The notes: a model not told the origin generated them from the sequence alone. Positions 1 to 13,565 are shown, numbered from the stretch's first letter. The stretch: DNA of 64,000 bases from Grifola frondosa (GCA_001683735.1 LUGG01000001.1:3534001-3598000), one strand, 5' to 3'. Made by a program: numbers and translations.

Positions 1-1590
1 GTACCCGGGAAGATCAGCGGCATGCACGAGAGAGAGGATGGCGTGCTGGACGTACTGGCCAGATCTGCGCATTCGCGGTCAGCTCGAAGGTCACGCCGTT
101 GATAACGAAGAACAGGCTCTGCAGGTTCGCAAATTGCGCGGTCGTCAGGCGTAGTAGACCGGTAGTGTTGTCCAGCACTGCGCCCGTCGCGGACTGGTAT
201 CTGGCGATAGCATCTATACAAAGCCGTCGGTTAGAACGCGCAAGCGACACGAAGGCGGGGGGGCCTACCGGTGGCGATGAGGGTGAGGGTGGTGCCGGTG
301 TCGACGATGCCTGCGGTGCTCGACAGGATGTTGGTGGACGTGCCGTATCTGATTGACTGATTGATGCCGAAGAACAAGGACGCGGGTGACGTCTTCGTGA
401 GCGGACTGGGATGTTATCGTCAGCATATATCCAACGAGACGGTGATGCGCTACGTACGCGAAGCTGATGGAACCGGTGAACTTGGTCGAGTCAGTGCCGC
501 CAAAGGTCAGCTCGCCGTTCGTGCTAGAAAGCGACTGTGTCGGCTCGAAGGAGACGGCGACGAGATCCGACGTGATGACACCTTGCCCAAACAGGTTGTC
601 GGTGACTAGTTGGAAAGCAGAGACATCGGGGTGAGTACTAGAGGAGTTACTAAGATGAAGTGAACTTACTAGTCGGGATGGTGGAGGTCGTGTCTGGGCT
701 GAGAGTTCCGACGGTCAAGTCCACTGGCCCGATGCTGCATGGTGATTGAGTGAGAATAGGCCAAGTGATACGAGAAGATGTCCACTTGCCCAATGATTCC
801 GTCGACGCCGGAGAAACCTGTCGATCTACTCGCGACACCGATGGACTGACCAGTGACAGTCAAACCACCGCCGAGGGTGACAGTGTCAGTGAATTCCGTG
901 CCTATCAGTAGGGTGGTTGGTCAGGACACTGCTCTATTATGGGCCAATGTGGGAACGTACCGGAGAAGGAGCCAGAGCCGTAAGTCACGGACTGTTACAA
1001 CAGAAGACATGTTGGTGATAATTATAGCCAGAACAGCGAGGCGAACCCACCACGCGGTCGCGGGTCTGTACAGTGGAAGACGTCTCGACGAATGAACGAC
1101 CAGCGCCGACCCAGGTATTGGAGCTGCCAGTGTCGACCAACAGTGTGTCTGGTCAATGGCATGTTACGGTCGGCATGTGACAGCGCCTGTACAGAGTGCA
1201 GAATACAGGAACTCACAGGTGGTGGGGGAGTGCCAATGCCGACCTACCATAATCAACGTTAGCAGTGAGATGGAATTTCCTTCACAAAAGAAGTGGGGAC
1301 ACCCACGTTGACGGTGTAGTCGACGGCCTGGTTCACTGCGGAAACGCTGATGACTGCGTCTGTGCTGAGCGGCACACCACTGAGCTTCGCCTGTGCCCGT
1401 GCACGCAGGTTCTGCACATGAGCCTGATCGCGCGCAAGTAGCGTGCCCGACCCAGTGAGGTTGAAGCGCTTCGCGAGCGGCAGGTGCACGAGGTTGTCGC
1501 GGACTTGCACCACGGGGTTTCCCCAGCAGCAACCACGAGCGTGAGCGCCAGAAGCAGGGTCGAAAGCAGGGAAGAGGATCCACGCGCCAT
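1..1590 (-). CDS. Secreted aspartic protease, polyporopepsin-like (peptidase family A1), 3' end outside window
   Basis: This is a pepsin-fold endopeptidase of the basidiomycete polyporopepsin group, acting outside the cell in acid conditions. Translation starts at 1590 with a hydrophobic signal peptide (MARGSSSLLSTLLLALTLVV). A propeptide follows, then VDYTVNVGIGTP, the first catalytic motif LLVDTGSSNTWVGAG, the flap YGSGSFSGTEFTDTV, and the second catalytic motif STAGIVDTGTTLTLIA near 280-310. The last visible exon ends ELTANAQIWP, after which an intron runs off the left edge, so roughly the last 40 residues are missing. At least seven short introns are needed; the one at 735-789 is GC-AG. 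The signal peptide and mature part are in different frames, joined by one extra base in the GGGG run (complement of 1521-1524). Both catalytic Asp motifs are intact, so the family call is firm; only the joint between signal and propeptide is in doubt. Confidence 0.9.
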
Positions 1591-1660
1591 GTCGGAGGAG
1601 GGTAGGGAGGTGCGAGCGGGAGCTCCGGGGTGGGGAGATAAGAGCTGAGGCGTGCTGTTC

Positions 1661-1667
1661 TTTTATA
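1661..1667 (-). promoter_or_regulatory. TATA box of the aspartic protease gene
   Basis: TATAAAA reads on the minus strand about 70 bp upstream of the protease start codon. Position and sequence fit a core promoter of a highly expressed secreted enzyme. Inference from motif and spacing only. Confidence 0.55.
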
Positions 1668-1670
1668 CCA

Positions 1671-3513
1671 CGAACCGTCCACTTGAGAAGACGAATCTCT
1701 GAATATCGCATGGTAGCCTGTTCACGCGTGCATTGATTGTCGTATTTTCCATGCAGCATCCGGAAGTCTTCGAGTGCGCCTAGAATTAGCTCTACCCCGT
1801 GCAAATACAGCGAGGACCCCAGATCTAGGGCCCAGGAACAAGGGAAGGAAAGATGCGTCCATTGTCTGAACACCCCATGCGCCGGAGATTGCACTCACGA
1901 CAGATAGATGCAGCAAGGCGTGCTCGCAGACATAGCACCCCTAGTGGTTACAGACAAGATGATAATCAGAAGCGACGAACGAGACTGACTGCACGTTCAA
2001 TTTTGGCGAATATTGCACAAGGTTTGCATCTGAAATCAAAAGGTGGCCCGGGTCCTGGAGGTCACCAGCCCGCTGAAGAAGCTATGACGGGATAAAGATG
2101 CGGCAATCTTCACGACCAATACGGAGATTTGGACACGAACAGATGGTTTCATGAGCAACAGCATATAGGCTGAACGTAAGTTCCCGCGCGCACATGGTAC
2201 ACCTGTAGTTTGACAGATGAGGCAAGTATAGCGTATGCATTTTCCATCAGCGACGCTGCTTGTTGTGACAAGCTATCGCGCAAGACAGACACAAGCAGTA
2301 CACATACCTAAGCGGTGGCAGTCGTTGGACAGGTGAGAAATCCCCCATGCGGTCACAGTGAGCAGGAGCCGAATGAATGGATTGAGCCGCGAGGTTGTGA
2401 GATAAAGACATCAAACTGTCCCACTGGAGGAGGAAGGTCGGTCGAGGGCGGTTGTTGATGCGCGTTCGAAAAGACTCGGGTATGTGGAAGTGTCGATGTG
2501 AGTTTCGCAGTATCATTGTGTCCGACAGTCCATCGTTGTCTGGACAGCATGCGAGACATGAGATGTAGCAGCCTGGAAGAAGTTCCATATTGACCCACAT
2601 GTGGGTACTCTTGGTGGAGTGAATGGGAGTGGCCCGTTCACACTATCGTACGCAAAGCACTGCTGAGATCGCGCCAAAAGACGGAATGAATGAGTGACTT
2701 CAGCGCATACGAAGGGATTCCCCCGAACTTCTGACGATAAAACCTATTTTATCCTACCGCAGCAGGGGCCAGAAGTGGGTGGGAGTGGGGCAGAGGAATG
2801 CGGTAGGCAGAGCAGTTATTCTGAGAGGGAACCATGCGAGGCGAAAGACAGCTGTCATGGGCAGTGAATGATAGAAATGATAGAAATCTCGCAAGCCTCT
2901 GGGTTGTAACCCGGGAGGTCGAACATAATATTGTTATCAGAACTGGAAGCAAGGAGATCAAATGCAATAATTAGATGATCAAGCAGCTGACCTGAGCGAA
3001 CACAAGGCACCTGGTCTGTGTTTGCGGTACGACACGTAAGCGTGCGTGGTTCACGTTCGAGATTTCTTCGAACATGGTGGTGTGCCACAACGGAGATCTT
3101 TCAAATTCAAATCAAATTCAGTGCATCACGTGATGAGACGCGTCTCCATCTCGATCGCGTATACGAGGACCTAAAGAAGTAGGTGAACTCGATCTGAGCG
3201 GTGTACCATCTTCATGCTACTTCCATCGCCATACAAGCACTACGATCGAATTCTATTCCCAGAGAACCCACATAAGTATGCGCATCAGCAGTACTGGGCT
3301 CTGACGCACCCAATGCATCCCGGACCTGGTTGACACTCAAAGACCGAAGTGCAGAACCTTACGAGGAGACGATTATTCATAACATCAGAGAGGAAACCAA
3401 CTATCAGGACACTGAATATTCCCAGATGGCTGACTTGCACGACTGTGCCATACCTGTAAATCCACCAACATGAGCGGTTCCAGCTGTTTTGTTTCCATCG
3501 TCAGATTACCTCC
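1671..3513. other. Intergenic stretch without a recognisable gene
   Basis: No exon series with family similarity was found on either strand. Short ORFs are uninterpretable. The stretch contains a perfect 12-bp palindrome CATCACGTGATG (3124-3135, CACGTG core) just after a small direct repeat of the CAAATTCAAAT type (about 3099-3119), and a duplicated GATAGAAAT near 2873-2890. Confidence 0.5.
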
Positions 3514-4117
3514 ATGTGGCCAGAAAACATCCGAAACCTGCACATTCGATGCCGTCTTCCACGTTCTGTCACCGGCATCGCTGAAGGCGTGAAGTCCATC
3601 CGAGCGCAGTCATGGCATCGCGAAGATATGCAAATCCCTCAACGTCGACATATAGCTTTTGGAGTTGAAACATTCCCGCGTGCAGATATCCCGAAGTTTC
3701 ACATCCTCGAGAACGTGCCCCACGTTCCCAAGACCACCATCGTGATTGTCCACGACATCTCATACTTCCGCGACCCGAATGCTTCGCCTCCCACGAAGGT
3801 GAGTGCGCGCCACCCTTCCCGACCCCGCGACACTCGAGAATGACTGCGCCGACACATATTTATAGACAGTCAACCCGGTGCTCACGTTGTAGAACAACGA
3901 TGTACTCAGGAACATTTACTCTTCACACTGCGGAGTGGAACCACCAGCCCGAGACCAAGAACGAGGACGGATATCTTGGCATAGGAAGAAACTCACCGCG
4001 ACCCTGACTCGCATGTTCATCAGCCGGAAGCAGAAAGAAGTAGCCTTGTATTCTTCTGCCATGTTGAATGATGTTGCGTCGGCACACGATATGCAGTTGA
4101 ACTTGATAAAGTTGTAG
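3514..4117 (+). CDS. Possible unrecognised protein-coding gene (weak)
   Basis: An open frame of about 95 codons (3514-3798) ends at a good donor, GTGAGTGCG, after a stretch with an ordered amino-acid pattern (HILENVPHVPKTTIVIVHDI). A matching acceptor lies near 3869, followed by a second open stretch containing MYSGTFTLHTAEWNHQPETK. No family was recognised, the start codon is not secure, and the opposite strand also has open frames. This may be a small gene or a gene fragment; treat it as a lead only. Confidence 0.25.
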
Positions 4118-4328
4118 CCAAGCCAATGCTAGGCTCCTTTAGAGATACTCTTGATAGTATCCCACGGAGGTGGCAAAGGCCGGCGTATTCTTTTGGTCCA
4201 TATTCCTTTAGTCAGTTTCAATGCAAGATAAGCGAACTTACATTATGCAACAAGCCTAGGTATCATTTGAACTACAGATGATATACACCATGTACTATAA
4301 TGGTATGAGTTGTGGTCGTACCCCCTCA

Positions 4329-7300
4329 TCACGAGAAGTCAAACCATCTCTTCACAGACTGCTGTGTCGCCATATTCTTCGCCTGGAGAGACCAATGAGC
4401 ACGCCAAAACATACAAATAAAACAGATTCAGGAAAAACCACGCACTTGAGACAACATATTTTTGCTTCCTTGCTCCAGAGAATCAAACGACTCTTGCAGG
4501 TCGCCGAGCATCTGTCTACAGATTGTAACACACTCTTCAACAACTATTTCCGCGCATATAGTCTGGTGACGGTACGTACCCTCGCTCTGCCAGAGCTGTA
4601 CCCAGTCTGTTGTACAGATCGCTCACGCCGCTCGTCACCGATGCCGACGTTGACGCAACCGACGCTTGCTCGACTGACGACGGGCTCAACCTCCCCGACG
4701 CGTCCTTTGGCGATAGCTGTCGCGGTCGTCCTGCTGTTGTGCCCGATTGCGGGACAGCTGGCCTATCCGGGCCCGCAACTGCACAGAACGTCATTGACAT
4801 GCAAGATCATGGGACCAGAAAATGCGCGACTTACGCAGGGCATCAACCTGCTCGCCGCCCGTGCCTCCGGCGAGCCCGCCGATGTAGCCCAGCAGGGAAC
4901 CCAGCATAGATGCGGGCGCGAGCGACACGGGCTGAGGCTGTGCGGGCACGGTGCCACGCGCGGAGGAGAGGTCGACCGTGGGCGGGGCGTAGGGCGCAGT
5001 ACGCCGCAGGGCGAAGAGCGTCTGCAGGTCGGTGTGCAGGAGAAGCCGCGGAGCGGAACCGGAGGCGGAGGGGAATGGGACGTGCGTGACGTAGTCGCCC
5101 GTGTTGTCGGTCGAGGGGGGGCTACCATGGATGGGTCTATCAGCTCATGGTGGGCACCGAAAGATGGGGATGTATGACTTACTCGGACGATCGGGAGGGT
5201 GGGAGCTGCAGAGAGTGCATGTGCTCGAGTAGGGGCAGGGAGTAGACAAGCGCGACTCCCTGGTCGGTGAACACCACAAGGACACACGAACCTGCATAAC
5301 GGTAGCATGAGCACGAAGTCGCGATATCGATGTTTCATAGCAGAAAAGCGCCCATACCATTCTTTTCGACCACCTCCACATGCTGCACCGTACCAACCTT
5401 GCTTCCCCATTCCACCCTTGCAATCCGCTCCCCATTCACATTGGCTGTGCATCGTGCGCCCTTGGCACCAGCAGACACCCATACGGTCCCCTTCGTCCCC
5501 AGGCTCTCCCGCCCATCGTCGTCGAAAACTTGTCCTTCCGCTGCTTTGAGCACGGCAGAGAGCCCCCGCCTATTGGCACGACACTGAACACCGGTTTTGG
5601 CGTCGAGCACGAACGAGGCGCACGGGAGGGGACGCGGGACAGACTCAATCGCCAGAGCAGGCTTTGAGACGGTCCAGGAGCTGGGAGGCGCGTGAACAAT
5701 GGTGTAGATTGAGGTCAAACCCGAGGGGGCGATGGCGAAGAGGCGGATGTGTGGAGTCTGATCTACAAAGAGATCCGTCAGCTGTCGGCAAAGCTTCATA
5801 CTATCAGGACGTGTGATGATGCACCTGTGGATAGCCTGCAGACTGTCCACGTCAAAGAGACAATAGGCTCCGACTGTGAATGTCGGTGGAGGAACGACGA
5901 TCTCTCTCCGCTCGCGTTGACGTCGCTGCGCAAGATGACGTGCGGACCTCGGAGGTCAACTAGCAGAAGGGCACCGGATTGGTATGCAATAGCAAGGAAT
6001 CCTACCAAACGCAACGAGTGTCATTAATGCTCACATGCGCTCATTCAGCTTGGCATACCGATATCAGATATCGCACAAGCGCTCACAGGTCCGCGTTTTT
6101 GATGGGGTTTGACGCCGAACACAGGGCAGAATCGCACACCATCACGTACACACGTGTGCGCTAGCGATACGAGCTCCTCATCTTGCATCTCTTGTGTCCC
6201 GTAGGCTATTCCGGAGGAGAGCATGTCCAGTCTAAACAGCACAACCGCGCCGCTCCGGAGAACGACGACGCATTCCAGTGACTCCGGGGCGAAGTGCACA
6301 GCCTCTACCCGCTCCTTGATTTGTGTGGAGGACCCGGGATCTGAGGTATAGGTAGGTTGGAAAGGCCGAGTGAGTGGTCGATGAGTAATGGGGCGAGCTC
6401 GATGGTCAGCGTTGGGAGAGGGCTTGGGAACGAGGATTGAAGAGGGGCTTCTGGGCCGGAGCTCACTAAGAGTTGTGCGCTGAGGTCCAAGAAACGGAGC
6501 GATAGGTCTGGATGGTGTGTGATGAGAACCCGATGTGGCTGCAGCTGTGAGGAAAGTGGATCAGCGATACACCGACTACAGCTGCTGTGACACCGACTTT
6601 CATCAACTTCATTTGTCCCTCCGTGTCTTCTATCCATGCGACGCCACCCTTGATAGGCAGTGCTTCTTCTCCCTCGATATCACAGTCCTTTTCGCGAATG
6701 AATACCTCGTAGGCGTCCTTTTCCAGCTTCACTAATGACTCGCCCAAGACACTCCACAGCGAAGGCGGGAGACGTACGGGCCGAGGGTCTGTCGTGAGTG
6801 ACATGGATTGTAGGGTGGACTGGAGTTCTTCCTCTAGCTGAGCATGAAGACCTGCCTCGTCAGTTGTATCCTGCGGGTCCGGCACCTTGGTGACATTGGA
6901 GCTCGTCGCAGGTGGGAAGAATGCTGGCGGAGGGAACTCGAACGCCTGCGTAACTCGCGCATCTACGACCTCCGAGTCGGACACTATCAATATCGCAGAA
7001 GGGTCATATGCACCAGCGAAGTGCGGGCTTGTGCGCGGGAAGAGAAGGAAGTCCTGCACGGCGCCTGGAGATGGATATATGTGAACGTCGCGCACGGCGA
7101 GCGCTGCACGCATCGAAGCGCGCGTGTCTGGGTGTAGCGCGGGCTGCGTGGTGGCCTGATTTTGGGGCGAAGTGGGCGAAGGAGGCGCGGGAGGGTTCAG
7201 CGGCGGAGGAGGAGCGCAGTAAGCCCAGGCAGCGCGTCGATCGCGAGACCGCCAAGGACCGTCAATACTGTCTCACCACCACGTGGGTCAGAGGAGTTTG

Positions 7301-8708
7301 GAAAGCTGCTCCATGCGAGCTTGAAGATCGGTTCACGTGGAACCGCAGGGGTTGAGGTGGACTCAAGCTTGGTCGCATCAACTGTGCTCAGATCTTCGGA
7401 GTCGGAGCTGTCGAGCGTACGAAGAAGAAGTGGCCGGTCTTCGTCCTCGAGTGCCCAGAAGGCAATCGTTCCATCAGTGTGTCCGACTGCAAGGACATGC
7501 CCTGAGGGATGGACTGCGATCGTGGTGACAGACGGACGGCGATGCGTGAGGATATCCTAGGCGGTCGGGGAAGGGTCAACGATGTGTGAAGACAGCAAAA
7601 TATATGCGCACTTGATGATGGTATCCGTTCCCTCCGGGGGCGCCTGGGGGTAATAACAATTCGTAGGCACGAACTGTATTTTGTGCTTTCTGCCGATAAA
7701 ATGATGAACACTACAGTCATCAACAAATACGTTGCTTACGAGATCAGATAGAATCACCCCTCCTGTGACGTGAGGATGTAAGACTAGCTAGGCGATATGG
7801 CAGAATAACTGCTAACCTCCGTATGCTATAAACAAGAGATTTAGGTCTCGAGGGTGGATGACAACATCTACGATGATGTCTCTAAAACCCAGTTATGAGT
7901 GGTCATGTAACACAGTAATGGACATTGAGCACTCACGAGTCAGATATGTCGGTAGCTGCCGCATTGGCGGAAAACATCTTGCTCTCATACAGTGCCCAGA
8001 GGTTCGGTACAACATAAGGTGATGTGCGGAGGCAAAGTAAATCATACGTTCTGATTTCACCACTTCCGAGCGCCAGAAATGCCTGTACAATGCGTCAACA
8101 TATGCAATTTGGGTGAAGTTTGGAGGAGACGAACATGCGAATGTGATGGCGAAAGAACCAAACAGCTATACAAGATCACTCGTCGCATTAGAGGTAAGAG
8201 ATGAAGAGTAAAGATGATACAGACTTGATGGGCTGGGGGAAGCTGACAAGCTTCTGCAGCTTCGGCTTGCCAAAACTCGCGAGATCCCATACATGCAACC
8301 TTTCATGTTCATCTGAAAGTCTACAACGTCCAGATCACAGTAGTATCATGAAGAGGTTTTAGCGTACCGACTGCAAGAAGTTTGAATACCGAGGCAGCTA
8401 ACTGCAAGAACTTAACTCTAAGTCCTGGTGGATCTGAGAGCGTCAGTCTGCACTCCACGCCAGGGGAGCCGTAGATATATATCACGCCTCTTGCAGTGCC
8501 TATACCATTCGGATGTCAGTCTAAATGCTGGATGAGCAAGAAAGAGGATCAGACCGATTGCGAAGAGCCCGGACACAGGATCCATTGTGAGAGCTGTGAT
8601 ATCGAGATGATAGTCCAGTGCTGTCAAAAGACCTGCTTTCCAGTCGGAAGCCTCGGAAAGATCCAAGGAGAAATCAACGAATCCGCTGCCATGTTTAGAC
8701 GAGAACAT
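4329..8708 (-). CDS. SRO7: Lethal giant larvae / tomosyn / Sro7-family WD40 protein
   Basis: Lgl-family proteins bind Q-SNAREs and the Rab/exocyst machinery and control docking of secretory vesicles at growth sites. The N-terminus has the family hallmark: DWKAGLLTALDYHLDITAL, then DPVSGLFAIG (intron) TARGVIYIYGSPGVE, beginning the first of two WD40 propellers. Further blades include DILTHRRPSVTTIAVHPSGH and ALEDEDRPLL. An acidic/variable loop and a second propeller follow. The C-terminus, recovered across two introns, is an R-SNARE-like tail with ALAERGEMLGDLQESFDSL and SQAKNMATQQSVKRWFDFS before the stop at 4329-4331. Start ATG at 8708 is the first in frame and fits the family. One missing base near 7610 is needed to join a donor (AAG/GTGCGC) to DILTHRR. 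It is divergent from the reductase gene, sharing a 646-bp upstream region. Confidence 0.85.
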
Positions 8709-9354
8709 CTAGGACATCGATGTGTGCATCGACCTGAGGGCTGATATGAGAGCCTGCAATACGAGGCGTGGAGGATATTGATGGGCTTTTACGAATGGAG
8801 GAAGTAAGATGGAGTTGGAAGGTGAGAGTCGCCGTTCGAATGCGACGCGTCCAAGCCGTGGTCGTCACGCGCGGTGTCGATCGCGAACGGCGCGTCGCGT
8901 CGCGTGGTCCATCTCGTGCTCGATTACTGCAACACTTCTGGCGCACGCTGCATTCGGCGTATCGACGATTGGTCTGCCGTATCCGCATCGGACTTCCCAT
9001 CCGACCACTGGAGTTATCAGAATGATCACGATGGCCATCATTAATGTGCCAATGACAAGATGTTATCGACCATCGTCCGAAGGGTCCCTTGAACCTTGGC
9101 TCTTATGCGCCAGAAAGATGGATGTCGGTTGAGCCGGCGAGTGCACAGTTCTGGTGATATTCCTGGCTCGAAGATGGCTCGAAGGACTGATCAAGAACGT
9201 CGAAGCAGTTCCGTTGCCGGCGGAGCTTACGCATACTTCCTATTTGAATGATGAACATATCAATGATGTCCTTCGACAAGTGATAAAAGGGCACTGAGTC
9301 TCATCTCCTCCTGCACCTCTCTTCCCTCGGATATCGTGATCCCTGACACTCAAG
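8709..9354. promoter_or_regulatory. Bidirectional promoter region between the Sro7-like and A-T-R reductase genes
   Basis: This 646-bp interval separates two divergent start codons (8708 minus, 9355 plus). No coding exon was recognised. A pyrimidine-rich tract (CTCCTCCTGCACCTCTCTTCCCTC, about 9304-9328) immediately precedes the reductase start, as is common in fungal 5' leaders. Confidence 0.5.
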
Positions 9355-12300
9355 ATGAGCTCCGCAGATTACAAAGCTATGCCGTTTCCTGTTCCACCGC
9401 AAACTCAGGCATTGAACAGCAAGACATTCAAGCCTCCACCTCTCGACGGTTCTTTGACCTTCCCAGAATTATATGACTGGCACTATCATAACACGCCGGA
9501 CCATCCTATCTTCATCTATGCGGATGGACAAGGTGCTGAACATACTATCCTGTGGCCTGAGGCTGTCCGTGCTGTTCACCAAGTTGGCCGTATACTACAC
9601 AAACGTATTGGACCAGTGAAACCGGGGTCTGATCGCCAGATAGTGGCTATATTGACCGCAGCAGGTCAGTAAAGAATCACCTTGTTTTCCGTTTCCTAAC
9701 GCTTTGGGTTTCAGATACAATCACGTACTTGACGAATATCGTTGGGATCATACGTGCAGGATATATTGTGTTTCTTATTTCTCCCAGGAATTCACCAACG
9801 GCAATTGCCCATCTCCTGTCCAAAGTTCATGTCACGCATATACTCGGTGGCCCGGAGGACTCGCTTCAGGATCTTTTGCATGCCTCCTTGCAGCTGATAC
9901 CTGACGATCCAAATAGGGCGACTCCCACTCTATCACTCATACCTCAATTTGAAGAGTTGTACCTCAAGGATGCCACTTTTGAGCCCTTACCTTTTGAACG
10001 CCCTCAACTCAGTGATCGTGCAGTGATTTTGCATTCCTCCGGTATGAGATAGTCTCAATTTTTTCTGCCTTTAAATTCATCGAGTCCCGCAGGTTCAACC
10101 GCTTTTCCTAAGCCGATCACTTGGACTCACTATCATATGCTACAGTCGACTTTTGTTCCATGTACGATGCTTCGAAACCTCACCATTTCTATAAATTGAC
10201 TTCACCAAATACCAGATTTCGGAGAGCGCGACTTGACAGGCAAACGACTCGCATGCCACTCCATGCCTATGTATCATGGCATGGGCATGTCACAGGCGGG
10301 GCTCACTGTAAGTGATTTAAGTCGGGTGCATATCAAGTTTATGCGAACGCGTGATTAACATGGGATGTAGGCTGCCTGTGGTTTGATATTGACTGCATTC
10401 GAGCCCAAATTCCAGCGATCGCCCCTACGCCGGACAGCATCATCAAGGGCGCCATGAGCTCCAATAGCGATATCATATTTTGTGTTCCTGCTTTCGCAGA
10501 GGTCGGTATATCACCATAGCAGTCCGTTTGACGCTTGTTGACGGCGAACACAGGCGTGGTCGCGCAACCCAGCTTATGTGGAGTATCTGCGGAGTATCTC
10601 CGGTATTGTACGTATCACATCGTATCTGCCCGTGAACACATCCTAAACGGCCTGTCCGACGATAGCTCTATGGTGGCGGACCTCTGACCAAACACGTCGG
10701 AGATTATTTGGCCAAGCAAGGCGTCTCCATTTTTGTGCTCTATGGCAGGTAGGTTCGTCTTGATCTGCGATTAAAAATAATTTTGACACATCTTTGGACC
10801 AGTACGGAGGTCGGCATTATGAGTCCCATCATGCCAGGCTAGTTCTTTGAAAGCCCTGACGAGTGTGGTGGGAATCTAACTCCTCTTCCAGAGAAACCTA
10901 TCGACGATTGGGATTACTTCCGTATATCTGGCAGCATCAAGGCTCGTTTCATTCCTGATGGTCATGGTCACTTCGAGTTCGTGATCATGGTGAGATAACT
11001 ATAACCTGCGTGCTATACACGTATTCAATGCTACTGCAGCCAAACCCATTCGAAACTCCTTGCGTCTTGAATACAACAATTGACGGAGAAGAGGCATATG
11101 CTACGAGCGACCTCTTGGTCCCTCATCCTACAAAGCCTGGATATTGGAAAATCTACGGGAGGAGTGATGACCAGATAATGCACAACACGGGGGAGAAGGT
11201 AAATGACCGTATTCTTTCGCCGTTTATGTTATCCTTTCTAATTAAATTATTCGAGACCAACCCAGGGCCACTTGGTGACTAATTTCCTTGAGATCTGTGG
11301 CATCACTGTTGACCTTTGTACGTAGAGAATATCTTGAATCAGGATCCGCATGTGTTGTCTTCTGTTATGTTCGGCCGGGGAAGGTTCAACGCTGGGGTTC
11401 TCATCGATCCCCGCCCTGCCTTCAAGTTCGACCCGAAGAATGCCGAGGAGTTAGCGGCGTTCCGCAACAAGATCTGGTATGTTCGTCAGGATTCGCTAAT
11501 GCTTAGTTCCGACAAAGCTAATACCTATTCAGGCCCACAGTCGAGCGTATGAACGAGTATGCTCCACAACATTCTAGGATCTTTAAAGAGGTTCGTTGAA
11601 CTTCTGCGATGACGATCCGGCGTAGTGCTGACCTCCTATAGATGATACTCGTCGCCTCCCCATCGAAACCGTTCACATATACGGCGAAGAACACGGCTCG
11701 CCGTCAAGCAATCATCAACGATTATGAGGGAGAGATCGACGCACTCTACGATGCTGTGGCTGAAACCACGCAAGCCGATATTGCTCCGCCTTCAGCTTGG
11801 AGCAAAGACGAGACGCTCGCATTTGTGCGGACGGTAGTGCATCAGGTCATCAAGTCCAAAACCCGCAGATACAGATGATATCTTCCAGCACGGTTGCGAT
11901 AGGTAAGTGTTGTTCATACCAAAAGCGTCAGTATGTTCATTCCGAGGCAGTCTGCAGGCGACATGGATCCGCAACTCCGTCCTCAATGCGCTGCGAGTAA
12001 CGAAGATCGACACAAGGAAGATTTCTCCGAACTTTGTATATCAGAACCCGTCGATCGTGAACCTTGCCGAATTTGTCTCTAAAGTTGCTTCATCGGCAGG
12101 CAGCCACTCTGTTGTTGACGTTGCGACAAAGATCAGCGCGATGAATGCGATGTTGGAGAAATACAGTGGGACTTTCTCTGAGCATACCGGCTCTGCGACG
12201 GTCCCAGATCAGGATACAGTCTTGGTGACAGGCACCACTGGCGGACTTGGTACGCTCCTTCTGGTGCAGTTACTCCAGGATCCAAAGGTGGCTCGTGTAT

Positions 12301-13565
12301 ACGCTCTCAACCGTAGGAGTTCCAGTGGCATCTCGCTGCTTGAACGACAGAAGGCGGCACTTGAGAACCGTGGACTAGATGCTTCGATCGTCGAGTCTCC
12401 CAAGTTGGTCCTCCTAGAAGTTGACTTGCATTCGCGAGATTTCGGCTTGACTTCGGGCGTTCTTGATGAGGTGCGCGATCTATCGCTGTGATCATGATGA
12501 TCAACTCACTATTCTCCCAGATACGTAACTCATGTACTCATATCATCCATAACGGTGAGATCAGTCCTTGCTCGATCGTCGTCGTCGTATTCTTAAATGT
12601 CCCGCTCCCAGCATATCGGGTGGACTTCAATATCACACTGGAGACTTTCGAGCCGCATGTGCAAGCGTTGCGGTACCTCATCGACCTGGCACTATCATCC
12701 TCACTTGCCTCGCCTCCCCGTTTACTATTCACCAGTTCGGTCAGCGTTGTACGAAGTGGGTCCCACCCAGCGAAGTTGCTTGACCGTGGGCTGACAAACA
12801 ATTGTAGATGTTCAAAGCAACGCTCCTGTGGAGGAGACGTACGTGGACGCACCTGTCGCGATCGGAAACGGATACAGTGAATCGAAGTGGGTTTCCGAGC
12901 GTCTCCTCGCTGCTGCTGCGTCGAAGACGAGGCTGCAGCCAGTTGTCGTCCGCGTCGGACAACTGAGTGGAAGCAACAGTGGAGCTTGGAACTCTACGGA
13001 TTGGGTCCCTGTCCTCATTCGCTCCAGTATCCATGTCGGCTGCCTTCCGGATAGCGATAAGGTGATTCCAGCGCGATCTGGTCTACATCAGCTACTTATT
13101 GTGATATAGGAAATTGCCTGGATTCCAGCCGACACCGCAGCGACCTGTCTGATCGAGATGCGTAATTCTCCGGTGCCGGTGCTGCATCTCGTCCATCCTA
13201 AACCTGTTCCATGGAGCACCATCTTCCAATACGTGGCGAATACCTATAATATCCCCCTGGTTTCTTACACCGCTTGGTTGGACCTGCTTGAAGAAAGTAA
13301 CAAGGAACTAGAAAAAGGAGAAGTGTTGACGAAGGAGGTGGCTAACCAGAATCCTGCATTATTGCTTCTCGATTTCTTCCGCGCTATAGGCTCGGTTGGT
13401 GACGATGCATACTCGGAAGCGATGGGACTCGCACGGCTATCTGTCGCTGAGGCCCAAAGAGTATGTCGGGGACTAAAGGATGAGAACATCGTACCTTTGG
13501 GGGCGGAGGATGTCGGTCGGTGGTTGGCTTATTGGAAAAGTGTCGGGTTTCTTCCTAGTCAGTAA
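9355..13565 (+). CDS. NRPS-like adenylate-forming reductase (A-T-R domain architecture)
   Basis: The enzyme activates a carboxylic acid with ATP, loads it on a phosphopantetheine arm and reduces the thioester with NAD(P)H to an aldehyde. There is no condensation domain, so it is of the alpha-aminoadipate-reductase-like/aryl-acid-reductase kind; the substrate cannot be read. A-domain motifs: HSSGSTAFPKPITWTH (A3), YGSTEVG (A5), ATSDLLVPHPTKPGYWKIYG and GRSDDQIMHNTGEK (A7-A8). The carrier domain has FQHGCDSLQATW, its Ser codon split by an intron after 11919. The reductase domain has the Rossmann motif VTGTTGGLGTLLL, THIIHNAYRVDF and the catalytic YSESK. It is cut by more than a dozen short introns, one GC-AG (10838-10891). 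Single-base breaks occur near 10407 (AAA needs AAAA), 11861 (AAAA needs AAA) and 12748 (donor needs an extra G). All domains are otherwise complete. Confidence 0.88.

Noticed and set aside
4278..5177. 299-codon open frame on the plus strand
   Set aside because: It lies antisense to the 3' part of the Sro7-like gene, whose exons are supported by family motifs; the plus frame has no recognisable features.
9355..13565. Secondary-metabolite cluster around the A-T-R reductase
   Set aside because: Neighbours are an Sro7-like exocytosis gene and a coiled-coil protein; no oxidase, transporter or transcription factor gene of cluster type is adjacent.
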